A stretch of DNA of 64,000 nt from CALKXV01 sp965228905 (GTDB taxonomy: Bacteria > Pseudomonadota > Alphaproteobacteria > Rhodobacterales > Rhodobacteraceae), in contig CBDDII010000003.1 in assembly GCA_965228905.1 (NCBI GenBank), positions 2,170,001-2,234,000 on the forward strand. Reading direction: 5' to 3'. Numbering within the stretch: position 1 is the stretch's first letter; each line of letters opens with the position of its first letter. Of the stretch, positions 16,317 through 24,186 are shown one piece after another. The notes under the pieces were generated by a model. That model made no database searches and was not told the origin of the DNA. It worked only from the letters and a program-made list of their open reading frames with translations. A program made the translations under genes and the position numbers.

Positions 16317-17108
16317 TCAGATACCCCACGCCTTGTCGGCCAACGCCTGAATTTCGTCGAAAATGTCGTCCGCACCGACCACCACACGACCGCCGCTGCG
16401 GATCATCTCGTCCGCATTCTGGAACTCGACACGACCGCCTGCTTCCTCCACCATCAACTGGCCCGCCAGACAGTCCCAGGCATTCATATGTTCCTCCAAA
16501 TACCCCAACAACCGCCCCGCCGCGACATAGGCGATCGACAAAGCGCCGCTTGCGTTCCGGTGGAACATGCCACCCGACTCTACAATTCCCGCGACCACGG
16601 GCAGGATGTTGGCTGCTTCGACCCGGTTAGAGTATCCGACCGCGACAGTTCCACTCGCAAGGCCAACGCCAGAGGCAGCACGCATGGACTTACCGTTCAA
16701 CGTAGCACCTTTTCCCCGGCAAGCCGCATACATCTCGTCCACATTGGGCTCGTACATGACACCCACCTGCGTCTGACCGTCTGCTACGCCGGCTAGCACG
16801 ATCGTCCAGGCGGGAATGTCGTTGATAAAGTTCGTCGTTCCATCAATAGGATCAATCACCCAGTCAAACCCGCTTGTCCCGGGCTTGTCCGCATGCTCTT
16901 CGCCGTACACGCCATCCTCTGGCCAAGCCTCATTCAAGTGATTTCTTATGAGTAGTTCGACCTTCCGATCCGCCTCGCTCACCCAATCCTGAGTGCCCTT
17001 CCTGTCCACCACCAAAGCTGACCGGTCATCAAAAAAGGTCCGGGCAAATTCGCCTGCCTTCCGGCATAGCTCCACAGCAAAGTCGAACCTCTCATCAAGG
17101 TGATCCAT
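16317..17108 (-). CDS. inositol monophosphatase family protein
   Basis: Mg-dependent, Li-sensitive-type phosphatase of 263 residues. The metal site is seen as GEEH (near 69), DPIDGTTNF near 85-93 and NAWDCLAG near 210, where the third metal aspartate lies. The family includes inositol-1-phosphatase, histidinol-phosphatase (HisN) and sugar phosphatases. I chose the ATG at 17108 rather than the in-frame TTG two codons upstream because GAAGGAG lies about 9 bases before it. It converges on the AfuABC-like operon, which supports a role with phosphorylated sugars or polyols, though HisN is an alternative. Confidence 0.85.
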   Translation of the reverse strand: MDHLDERFDFAVELCRKAGEFARTFFDDRSALVVDRKGTQDWVSEADRKVELLIRNHLNEAWPEDGVYGEEHADKPGTSGFDWVIDPIDGTTNFINDIPAWTIVLAGVADGQTQVGVMYEPNVDEMYAACRGKGATLNGKSMRAASGVGLASGTVAVGYSNRVEAANILPVVAGIVESGGMFHRNASGALSIAYVAAGRLLGYLEEHMNAWDCLAGQLMVEEAGGRVEFQNADEMIRSGGRVVVGADDIFDEIQALADKAWGI

Positions 17109-17258
17109 AAACAACTTTCTCCTTCGAACGCCAATGAATAGTCGGCCCGTGTCTGTCGACGAAGTTCAGTTCCGGCCATTCCAATGTCAATTACCAGGAT
17201 TCTTGGAACGGATCGCGACCAGAGCGAAGAGCGGGTTGGACGCATCTGACGGATTTGA

Positions 17259-17560
17259 TTATGCGGCGGACTCGCGGTGAAGCAAGCTCCGGCATTCGAT
17301 TGTCCTGTGTTTGATCCCCTTCGATGTTGCGAGGATGGTCTCGCCGTGCGCAAAGTAGGCATAGACGGGTGTGATTTCTTGCAAGCACTCGTGATAAAGA
17401 CGGCGGTTTTAGTACTCGACGTAGGCTTTGACTTGCTGCCTGAGATCTCCGGATAACCATTTGCTGTCTGGCAGGATGCGGTTCTTGACGTCTGCTGCTG
17501 AAGCGCTGAACTTGACGCACCCAGCCGTTCGCTTGCGGTCGCCCAGTTGGAGACGCTTTT
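17259..17560 (-). pseudogene. decayed transposase fragment (integrase-type C-terminus)
   Basis: Read on the minus strand, 17490-17259 gives VKNRILPDSKWLSGDLRQQ, then VEY, a TAA stop, NRRLYHECLQEITPVYAYF, and an ending HRESAA with a stop. This matches the C-terminal catalytic part of rve-type (IS3/IS481-like) transposases, whose usual form is HYNxxRYHExLxNxTPADVYF. Upstream, GRPQANGWVRQVQRF resembles PQTNGKVERFHQ but sits one frame away. There is therefore at least one stop and one frameshift. The 5' part is missing. It marks an old insertion next to a tRNA gene. Confidence 0.7.
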
Positions 17561-18131
17561 GGTGTTTCAGCTTTTCCTGCGGTACGCACCCGGTGTAGAG
17601 CCGATCCAGGTTGTCACGGAATTCGTTCTTGTCGCGAGGCGCACGATGTCAGCATTGGGCGACGGGTCGGAGATCGTCTGGAACGTCGTCAATGAAACGA
17701 ATGGATATGCACTGATCGCCGCGACAACTGCTGTGACAAGCGCAATACTGCGTCCTTTGGCTGAGACATTCGCCCGAAAGTTCCCATCGGTCCAAGTTTC
17801 GATAAAAAACGAAAGGACTACTGCTCAAGGGCTGGAATCTCTAAGTCCATAACCGTCCACGAAACCGGGGGAACTCCAACTCCAAAAAAGCGCATGGTCT
17901 GCATGGCGGAATTTGGTTGCGATGTGCCTAAAAAACTCCTGCACCAAGTATTGCTCAATGCCAAGAAGGTCGAAAGCCACAACTCCTCGCGCGACAAATG
18001 CGCCTCAGTTTTTATCGTCGTTCTTCAGCGTGTACAGCACCCAGATAGTGACAATTCAGGTGACAAACCGAAGGATTGTCGCGGCACGATTTGCGCGCAA
18101 GTCAGCATGGCTTTGAAAATCATTGATTTTT
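17561..18131. other. gene-poor stretch beside tRNA-Asn
   Basis: No gene recognised. Two short plus-strand reading frames exist (17640-17852, beginning MSALGDGSEIVW, and 17913-18116), without a convincing ribosome binding site or family resemblance. With the adjacent transposase remnant, this looks like the decayed remains of inserted DNA. Confidence 0.4.
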
Positions 18132-18206
18132 TGGCTCCGGCGGTAGGGATCGAACCTACGACCAATTGATTAACAGTCAACTGCTCTACCGCTGAGCTAC
18201 GCCGGA
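18132..18206 (-). tRNA. tRNA-Asn (GTT)
   Basis: On the minus strand the gene begins TCCGGCGTAGCTCAG and ends CGCCGGAGCCA. The 7-bp acceptor stem TCCGGCG/CGCCGGA pairs fully, the anticodon loop is CTGTTAA giving GTT, the T-loop is TTCGATC, and CCA is encoded. It has 75 bases with CCA. Confidence 0.97.
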
Positions 18207-18275
18207 ACACCGGATGCGATATAGCGGGGCTCAAAGGCCGCGTCCAGAGGGGTGGGGAGAAAATTTTGCCTTGGC

Positions 18276-19169
18276 TCAGGCTTCGGTGAAAGTCGCCGAC
18301 AAGCGAAGGTGGGGCAGGGCGCGGGCCTGCATTCGTTCAACAAGATCAATGAGATGGGCAAAGACGTTTCGTGTCGCCGCCGGCAGCATCGCCTGCGGGA
18401 TGTCGGTGTAGACCCTGGATGTGATGTCCGCAACGCTCAACGGCCGGGTGCCGAGCGTGGCGCGGATCGCCGATCCGCGCGCCTGCCGGTGCCGGATCAG
18501 CCAGTCGAGACGCGCACCGGGCGTGGTGATCGGTGCGCCATGACCGGCGTGGAACCGCTGCGCCGGGTGGGCTTTCAAACGCTCCGAGGTGCGCATGAAG
18601 GCCCCAAGGTCTCCATCGGGGGGCGAAACGAGCGACGAGGCCCAGTCCATCACATGGTCGCCGGTCAGGAGTTCGTCATCGAATGCAAAGGCGAGGTGAC
18701 CCGCGAAATGTCCGGGCGTGTGAAGGACGTCGAGCGTCCAGCCATCGCCCTGAACCTTGTCGCCTTCGTCCAGAACTTGATCGGGTCGAAACAATGGATC
18801 GACCCCTTCGCCGCCCCCGGCCAGCCCATCGGCGGCCAGTTGTTGCATCAGCGTGCTTCGCCCGGCCTCGGGTGGTCCAAACCCGAGGATCGGCGCGCCG
18901 GTCACCTCGGCCAGCCGCCGGGAAAGCGGGCTGTGGTCTCCGTGGGCGTGGGTGACCAGGATATGGGTGATGTCTTCGCCCCTTGTCGCGGCAAGGAGCG
19001 CGGCCAGATGCGCCTCACTCTCGGGCCCCGGATCGACAACGCCCACACGCCCTTCGCCGATCACATAGGAATTCGTCCCCCAATGGGTCATCGGCCCCGG
19101 GTTGGGCGCCAGGATGCGGCGCAAGCCGGGGGCCAGTTCTTCAACGCTGCCGGGGTCGGGGGGCGTCAT
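18276..19169 (-). CDS. MBL-fold metallo-hydrolase (LACTB2-like)
   Basis: Cytoplasmic metallo-beta-lactamase-fold hydrolase of 297 residues. The zinc motif is VTHAHGDHS near residues 73-81; further metal ligands are HTPGHFAGH near 150, TGDHVM near 169 and HAGHG near 208. A winged-helix-like C-terminus (residues 235-297) is typical of the LACTB2 group, whose human member is an endoribonuclease; other members are thioesterase- or glyoxalase-like. It is divergent from the kinase gene with only 41 bp between starts. The substrate cannot be deduced. Confidence 0.85.
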   Translation of the reverse strand: MTPPDPGSVEELAPGLRRILAPNPGPMTHWGTNSYVIGEGRVGVVDPGPESEAHLAALLAATRGEDITHILVTHAHGDHSPLSRRLAEVTGAPILGFGPPEAGRSTLMQQLAADGLAGGGEGVDPLFRPDQVLDEGDKVQGDGWTLDVLHTPGHFAGHLAFAFDDELLTGDHVMDWASSLVSPPDGDLGAFMRTSERLKAHPAQRFHAGHGAPITTPGARLDWLIRHRQARGSAIRATLGTRPLSVADITSRVYTDIPQAMLPAATRNVFAHLIDLVERMQARALPHLRLSATFTEA

Positions 19170-19210
19170 TGGCTCTTTCTCTCCTTCGGGCGCTTGCTTA
19201 GGGTCTTGGC

Positions 19211-20524
19211 ATGATAACGCGGTTTCTGAAAGTCTGGATGCCCCGGTCGCTTTTGGGGCGCTCGGTGCTGATCCTTCTGGTGCCGGTGATGGCGATCCTT
19301 CTGGTGGTGACCGTCGTCTTTTTTCAGCGCCTCTACGAAAGGGTGACCGAACAAATGACCGTGGCGCTCAGCCACGAGGTATTGTTGATCCTCGACCGTA
19401 TCGAAACGGCACCCGACACCACCTCGGCCCTGCAATCGGCGCTGGAGATCGCCGCCCCTCTCGGTATCGAGATCCTGGCCCATGACGACACGTTGGTGAC
19501 TACGCGCGAAACCTTTGATTTTTCCGGTCGCGTGATCACCGAAGTCATCATGCGCGAGGTTCCCGGGGTCGAAGCCGTCGACCTTCTGACGCGCGACGGT
19601 CGTGCGCGGATCGCCGTGACCACCGGCAAGGGGCCGGTCGAACTGATCGTCAGTCGTCGCCGTCTTTCTGCCGAGAACCCGCACCAGTTTCTGGTCCTCA
19701 TCGGGTTCACCGCCCTGCTCATGTCGATCATCGCCCTGATCTACATGCGCAACCAGGTGCGCCCGATCCGGCGGCTTGCCTTTGCGGCCGAGGCTTTCGG
19801 TAAGGGTCGCGTGGTGCCTTACCGACCGAGCGGAGCGACCGAGGTGCGTTCGGCCGGAACAGCATTCCTGTCCATGCGCGACCGGATCGAGCGTCAGATC
19901 GAACAACGCACAATGATGCTGTCGGGGGTCAGTCACGATCTTCGCACGCCGATGACGCGGTTGGGGCTGAGCCTGTCGCTGATGGAACAGGACGACGAAA
20001 CCGAAGCCATGCGGCGCGATCTGAAGGACATGGAAGAGATGCTCGAAGCCTTCCTGGCCTTTGCCCGTGGTGATGCCCAGGAAGACCCCGAACGGATCGA
20101 CCCGATCGAACTTGCGACAGATCTGGTCCAGACGATGTCGCGAAACCTGCCGGTGATTTCCGGCGCGATGGAGGGCGAGGGAACCGCCATGCTGCGTCCC
20201 CAGGCCTTGAAGCGTGCGCTGGAAAACCTTGTCAACAATGCCGTGCGTTATGGCAACCAGGCGCGGCTTTCCGTCCGAATGGAAGAAAGCACGATTGTCT
20301 TTGCGGTCGAAGACAGCGGTGCGGGAATTCCCGAAGAAATGCTTGAAACCGTTCTAAAGCCATTTTCGCGACTCGATGCTGCACGCAATCAGAACAAGGG
20401 GCCGGGGGTTGGTTTGGGACTTACAATTGCGGCGGATATTGCAAGGCAACACGGCGGGCAATTGAATCTGGGATCAAGCCGGGATCTGGGCGGTCTTCTT
20501 GCCGAGATCAGGATCCCGAGGTGA
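19211..20524 (+). CDS. EnvZ-like sensor histidine kinase (no adjacent response regulator)
   Basis: Inner-membrane sensor kinase of 437 residues. TM1 is near residues 18-38, a periplasmic domain follows to about 158, TM2 is near 160-178 (FLVLIGFTALLMSIIALIY), and a HAMP linker QVRPIRRLAFAAEAFGKG follows. The HisKA phosphorylation site is VSHDLRTPMTRL near 240. The ATPase boxes are N (NLVNNAVRYG near 341), G1 (DSGAGIPEE near 370) and G2 (GVGLGLTI near 400). EnvZ relatives normally sit directly after an ompR gene; here the upstream neighbour is a divergent MBL gene, so the partner regulator is elsewhere. Confidence 0.9.
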   Translation: MITRFLKVWMPRSLLGRSVLILLVPVMAILLVVTVVFFQRLYERVTEQMTVALSHEVLLILDRIETAPDTTSALQSALEIAAPLGIEILAHDDTLVTTRETFDFSGRVITEVIMREVPGVEAVDLLTRDGRARIAVTTGKGPVELIVSRRRLSAENPHQFLVLIGFTALLMSIIALIYMRNQVRPIRRLAFAAEAFGKGRVVPYRPSGATEVRSAGTAFLSMRDRIERQIEQRTMMLSGVSHDLRTPMTRLGLSLSLMEQDDETEAMRRDLKDMEEMLEAFLAFARGDAQEDPERIDPIELATDLVQTMSRNLPVISGAMEGEGTAMLRPQALKRALENLVNNAVRYGNQARLSVRMEESTIVFAVEDSGAGIPEEMLETVLKPFSRLDAARNQNKGPGVGLGLTIAADIARQHGGQLNLGSSRDLGGLLAEIRIPR

Positions 20525-20556
20525 AATGGGCGGCACATGGCCGCCCCGTTTCGCGA

Positions 20557-20877
20557 TCAGATTTCCAGGCTTTTGGCTGATTTACCTTTTGCCAGGGCGT
20601 CCTTGTACCAGGCCGGCTGGCGTCCACGCCCGGACCACGTCTGCGACGGATCTTCGGGGTTGCGGTACTTTGCAGGGGCGGCGGGTTTCTTGCCTTTCCC
20701 TTTCTTTCCAATGATTTCCTCGACGGAAAGACCGTGTTTCTTGGCAACGGCCTGGAAGTCCTTCAGCGCGGCCGTCCGTGCACGGTCCTTGAAGGATTTG
20801 ATTTCTTTGTCAACGTCTTTTCTGAGAGTCTTCAGCTCTTCCATAGACAGTTTTCCAAGATCAACTTTAGCAGCCAT
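20557..20877 (-). CDS. H-NS family (HvrA/Spb-type) histone-like nucleoid-structuring protein
   Basis: DNA-binding protein of 106 residues. The N-terminal half is a charged helix (LSMEELKTLRKDVDKEIKSF near 10-29) that mediates oligomerisation. A basic linker (GKKGKGKKPAAPAK) leads to the C-terminal H-NS DNA-binding motif YRNPEDPSQTWSGRGRQPAWY near 71-91, with the TWSGRGRxPxW core. Length matches HvrA-type proteins. It has a long AT-rich upstream region, common for self-regulated H-NS genes. It silences AT-rich and foreign DNA or tunes photosynthetic/respiratory genes in relatives. Confidence 0.92.
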   Translation of the reverse strand: MAAKVDLGKLSMEELKTLRKDVDKEIKSFKDRARTAALKDFQAVAKKHGLSVEEIIGKKGKGKKPAAPAKYRNPEDPSQTWSGRGRQPAWYKDALAKGKSAKSLEI

Positions 20878-21313
20878 GCGGCGCTCCTTTACTTGTTTTC
20901 GGCATCATAATTCTGCCGGTTCGGGGATAGTTCAGCACTATTACTTGCTGGTAAATTATAGTGCGGTAATATCGTCCGCCCCCGTGGTAATTGCTGCAAG
21001 TCGCCCGAGTTTCAAGTGGGGATTCCCATAATATTCGCGATTTTTTGAAATGCGAGCATTATCCAACATAAGTGCACCCAATGTTTTTTCCCGTCATGCG
21101 GGAATTGGCCGATTGATTTGTTCGGTTAACGGTTGTGGTCGGTCCGGGAACCCCTTGATCGGATCAATTAGGAAGTTCCCTCTTGTCGACCCATTTCCTA
21201 TCAAGTGACCGAAAGTCCAGTAAGACGGTTTGCGGTTTCCCCGAATGGCTTTCGCGACAACTTCGACAAGATCGACACGGCTGGCTATGACTGGGACAAC
21301 CTGCGCCTTCAGC
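20878..21313. promoter_or_regulatory. AT-rich upstream region of the H-NS-like gene
   Basis: This gap is clearly richer in A and T than its surroundings. It contains a perfect inverted repeat GCACTAT (20935-20941) / ATAGTGC (20958-20964), 58 bp upstream of the start, a possible operator. No gene is recognised in 20878-21229. Confidence 0.4.
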
Positions 21314-21580
21314 GTGAAAGCTGGGCGCCTTGTGGTCAATCAGAGGTTGGCCGGGATCGCGAAAGACAACGGCGCCATCAGTCTTGAGCGCATCGACTTC
21401 ATGTGTTCCGTCGACGAAGCCCGCTGTTTCGCGGTCGCCGATGATCTGTCAAAGCATTTCTATGACGAGCATCACACGACAATGACGGGGGCCGCCTTTT
21501 TCGGGCAAAGGATATCCGAGATCGGCTGGCTGGACCCGGTGCTGCACGCCCTGGAGCGCCGTCCTTATGTGCTGCGAAAA
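21314..21580 (+). pseudogene. C-terminal remnant of an SGNH/acyltransferase-type protein
   Basis: The frame open here reads RLVVNQRLAGIAKDNGAISLERIDFMC and later FYDEHHTTMTGAAFFGQRI. The spacing and the C...C plus D-x-HH-T-x-x-G pattern resemble the last block of the SGNH domain fused to OafA-type O-acyltransferases (usual form YYDxHHLSxxGA). No upstream acyltransferase domain is present and the frame runs on into the tRNA gene, so this is a fragment. Recognition is by pattern only. Confidence 0.45.
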
Positions 21581-21599
21581 GACTCGGAAAACAGGTCTG

Positions 21600-21676
21600 T
21601 GGTAGGCCCGGAGGGACTCGAACCCCCAACCAAAGCGTTATGAGCGCTCTGCTCTAACCAATTGAGCTACAGGCCC
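21600..21676 (-). tRNA. tRNA with CAT anticodon (Ile2 or elongator Met)
   Basis: On the minus strand it begins GGGCCTGTAGCTCAATTGG. The anticodon stem-loop GCGCTCATAACGC gives CAT. The acceptor stem GGGCCTG/CGGGCCT pairs with wobbles, and ACCA ends the gene. It has 77 bases. The full 1-72 pairing excludes an initiator tRNA. I favour tRNA-Ile2 (needs lysidine at the anticodon C) by resemblance, but elongator Met cannot be excluded without comparison. Confidence 0.92.
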
Positions 21677-21728
21677 GACCTGAAACAGGGGATTAGAGAG
21701 ACGGGCGTGAAGGGTCAAGCGCCGTCAC

Positions 21729-22379
21729 TCAATTCCAGTAGGGTGCCCGCCAGCCCGCCGCCACCGCCTCGGTTTCGGAACAGAACCAACGCTCGCCCTT
21801 GGCCGTGTTGATGTGGGTGCGGCTGTACCAGGGCGACCATGGCGCGTGGTAGATACGGCCATTGCCCGAGATATTGCCCTTGATCGGGCATCCCCTAGGG
21901 GCGTTCTGTTCCTGGGCCTCGGCGCGTTTCCATCTTTGGGCGCGGTATTCCCAGGGCGGCATGAAATCCTCGGCAAATATCCCCTCGGCCTTGTCCTTGC
22001 TGACCAGTTCTTCCGGTACATAGACGTCGGAATAGCGCACGAAAGCCCAGGCCAGCCCCTTGTCGATCATCTCGGCCCCGATATCGTGTCCGTCGGCGAA
22101 ACAGGTGGCGATCACGCGACCGTATCCGTCTTCCGAAATCGGGTCGCAGGTGACGGATTTACCAGCCACGAGTCCAGCCAAAGCGTTGGTGGCATCAACA
22201 CCGCAGGCCCAGTCGCCGCAGCGTTGGCCGTGTTCAGGCGCGTCGATCCCGTTCAGCCGATAGATCGTGCCGTCGAGTTCCAGCGTGTCGCCATCCACCA
22301 CGCGCACACCGGCCATTGCCTGCACAGGCGAAAGGCAAAAGACCATAAAGAGGGCAGTCAATCGAAACACGCAGGACAC
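21729..22379 (-). CDS. thermonuclease (SNase) family protein, exported
   Basis: Secreted or periplasmic protein of 216 residues. The signal peptide is FRLTALFMVFCLSPVQAMA, cleaved near residue 23. The staphylococcal-nuclease-like domain starts VRVVDGDTLELDG and has RLNGIDAPE near 41-49 and EDGYGRVIATC near 82, which carry the Asp/Arg active-site positions. The C-terminal part has GNISGNGRIYHAPWSPWYSR and GERWFCSETEAVAAGW, a tail seen in alphaproteobacterial SNase proteins. Eight cysteines suggest disulphides. Target nucleic acid is unknown. Confidence 0.85.
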   Translation of the reverse strand: MSCVFRLTALFMVFCLSPVQAMAGVRVVDGDTLELDGTIYRLNGIDAPEHGQRCGDWACGVDATNALAGLVAGKSVTCDPISEDGYGRVIATCFADGHDIGAEMIDKGLAWAFVRYSDVYVPEELVSKDKAEGIFAEDFMPPWEYRAQRWKRAEAQEQNAPRGCPIKGNISGNGRIYHAPWSPWYSRTHINTAKGERWFCSETEAVAAGWRAPYWN

Positions 22380-22498
22380 CTCGCAACGGGGTTAACCAAG
22401 GTTAACGATCCCCGGCAGGGGCGCAATCCCAAGTGTCGAATGGACTCTCCCGCGGTGATCCGCTACCTCGCGGGCAAAACCGGAACGAGGGCGCGAAG

Positions 22499-23542
22499 AT
22501 GAGCAAGAACGGTCTGACCTATGCGGACGCAGGCGTCGATATCGACGCCGGGAACGCCCTTGTCGAACGCATCAAACCGGCCGCCAAACGTACCGACCGC
22601 GCAGGCACGATGGCCGGGCTTGGCGGCTTTGGCGCGCTTTTCGATCTGAAGGCAGCCGGGTACGACGATCCGGTGCTTGTGGCGGCGACCGATGGCGTCG
22701 GCACGAAACTCCGCATCGCCATCGAAACCGGCAAGCTGGACGAGATTGGCATCGACCTGGTGGCGATGTGTGTCAACGACCTGGTATGTCAGGGGGCCGA
22801 ACCGCTGTTCTTCCTCGACTATTTCGCGACTGGGAAGCTGGAGATCGACGCTGCAGCAGAAATCATCGAAGGCATTGCCGAAGGCTGCGTACAGGCAAAC
22901 TGCGCTCTGATCGGCGGCGAAACGGCTGAAATGCCTGGCATGTACGAGGGCAGCGATTTCGACCTTGCCGGGTTTTCCGTTGGCGCGATGGAGCGTGGCG
23001 CGGCCCTGCCAAGCGGCGTCTCGGAAGGCGACGTGATCCTTGGACTTGCCTCCTCGGGCTTTCATTCCAACGGCTATTCGCTGGTTCGCAAACTTGTCGA
23101 AACGGCGGGGCTTCGCTGGACCGATCCCGCACCCTGGCACGAAGACGCCACCGTCGCTGAAGACCTACTGACCCCGACCGACATCTATGTCGAACCCGCG
23201 CTTCAAGCGATCAGGGCAGGGGGCGTCCACGCGCTTGCCCATATTACCGGGGGCGGTCTGACTGAAAACCTGCCCCGCGTCCTGCCAGAGGGTCTGGGTG
23301 CCGAGATCGACAAGGGCGGCTGGTACATGCTTGACCCCTTCAAATGGGCGCAAGCCACCGGCGGTATTTCCGACGACGAAATGCTGAAGACCTTCAACTG
23401 CGGGATCGGCCTTGCCATCGTAGTCGATTCTGGCCGGTCCGGTGACCTTCTGGCCGAGCTTCAGGATGCGGGCGAAACCTGCTGGACGATTGGCAAGATC
23501 GTCGCGGGGGAGGGTGTGAACTACACTGGCGATTTCCGTTGA
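22499..23542 (+). CDS. purM: phosphoribosylformylglycinamidine cyclo-ligase
   Basis: AIR synthetase of 347 residues, the fifth step of purine synthesis: ATP-dependent closure of FGAM to AIR. It opens MSKNGLTYADAGVDIDAGN, typical of PurM, and has DGVGTKL near 65, IGGETAEMPGMY near 140 and GLASSGFHSNGYSL near 183. I chose the ATG at 22499 over an in-frame upstream ATG because GAGGGCGCGAAG precedes it and PurM proteins start here. The stop overlaps the purN TTG start by four bases. Confidence 0.97.
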   Translation: MSKNGLTYADAGVDIDAGNALVERIKPAAKRTDRAGTMAGLGGFGALFDLKAAGYDDPVLVAATDGVGTKLRIAIETGKLDEIGIDLVAMCVNDLVCQGAEPLFFLDYFATGKLEIDAAAEIIEGIAEGCVQANCALIGGETAEMPGMYEGSDFDLAGFSVGAMERGAALPSGVSEGDVILGLASSGFHSNGYSLVRKLVETAGLRWTDPAPWHEDATVAEDLLTPTDIYVEPALQAIRAGGVHALAHITGGGLTENLPRVLPEGLGAEIDKGGWYMLDPFKWAQATGGISDDEMLKTFNCGIGLAIVVDSGRSGDLLAELQDAGETCWTIGKIVAGEGVNYTGDFR

Positions 23543-24165
23543 AGCGTGTCGCCATCCTGATTTCCGGGGGCGGGTCGAACATGATGGCCCTTCTCGGCGA
23601 CATGACAGGCGATCATCCCGCGCGGCCCGTGCTTGTCCTGTCCAACCGCCCCGACGCGGGCGGGCTTGCCAAGGCCGCCGGTGCGGGCGTCGAGACCGCA
23701 ACAATAGACCACCGCGATTTCGACGGGCGCGAAAGTTTCGAAGCGGCCCTGACCGAACGGCTGGAACAATCGGCCCCCGACATCATCTGCCTTGCGGGCT
23801 TCATGCGCATCCTCACCCCCGGCTTCATCAACCGTTGGCAGGGTAGGATGCTGAACATTCACCCCTCGCTCTTGCCGAAATACCCGGGCCTTCACACCCA
23901 TGCCCGTGCCATCGAAGCGGGCGATCAAGAGGCGGGGTGCAGCGTTCACGAGGTGACCGCCGATCTGGATGCCGGACCAATCCTTGGGCAGGCCAGCGTG
24001 CCGGTCCTGCCCGGTGACACGCCCGAAACTCTCGCCGCGCGGGTTCTGGTGCAGGAACATCGGCTGTATCCCGCCGTATTGCGCCGCTTCGCGCTAAACG
24101 ACAAAACCCGGCTCGACTTGCCCGCCCCGGATGAAACCCATAAAAAGACCCGGGGACCGGGATGA
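23539..24165 (+). CDS. purN: phosphoribosylglycinamide formyltransferase
   Basis: GAR transformylase of 208 residues using 10-formyl-THF, the third purine step. It shows RVAILISGGGSNM near residue 3, the folate/catalytic segment RMLNIHPSLLPKYPGLHTHARAI near 104 with the catalytic His, and VHEVTADLDAGPIL near 138 with the catalytic Asp. It starts with TTG inside the purM stop (TTGA), so it is coupled to purM. The C-terminal tail (DETHKKTRGPG) is slightly longer than usual. Confidence 0.97.
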   Translation: MKRVAILISGGGSNMMALLGDMTGDHPARPVLVLSNRPDAGGLAKAAGAGVETATIDHRDFDGRESFEAALTERLEQSAPDIICLAGFMRILTPGFINRWQGRMLNIHPSLLPKYPGLHTHARAIEAGDQEAGCSVHEVTADLDAGPILGQASVPVLPGDTPETLAARVLVQEHRLYPAVLRRFALNDKTRLDLPAPDETHKKTRGPG

Positions 24166-24186
24166 TGATAAAGGCCGACAACACGT

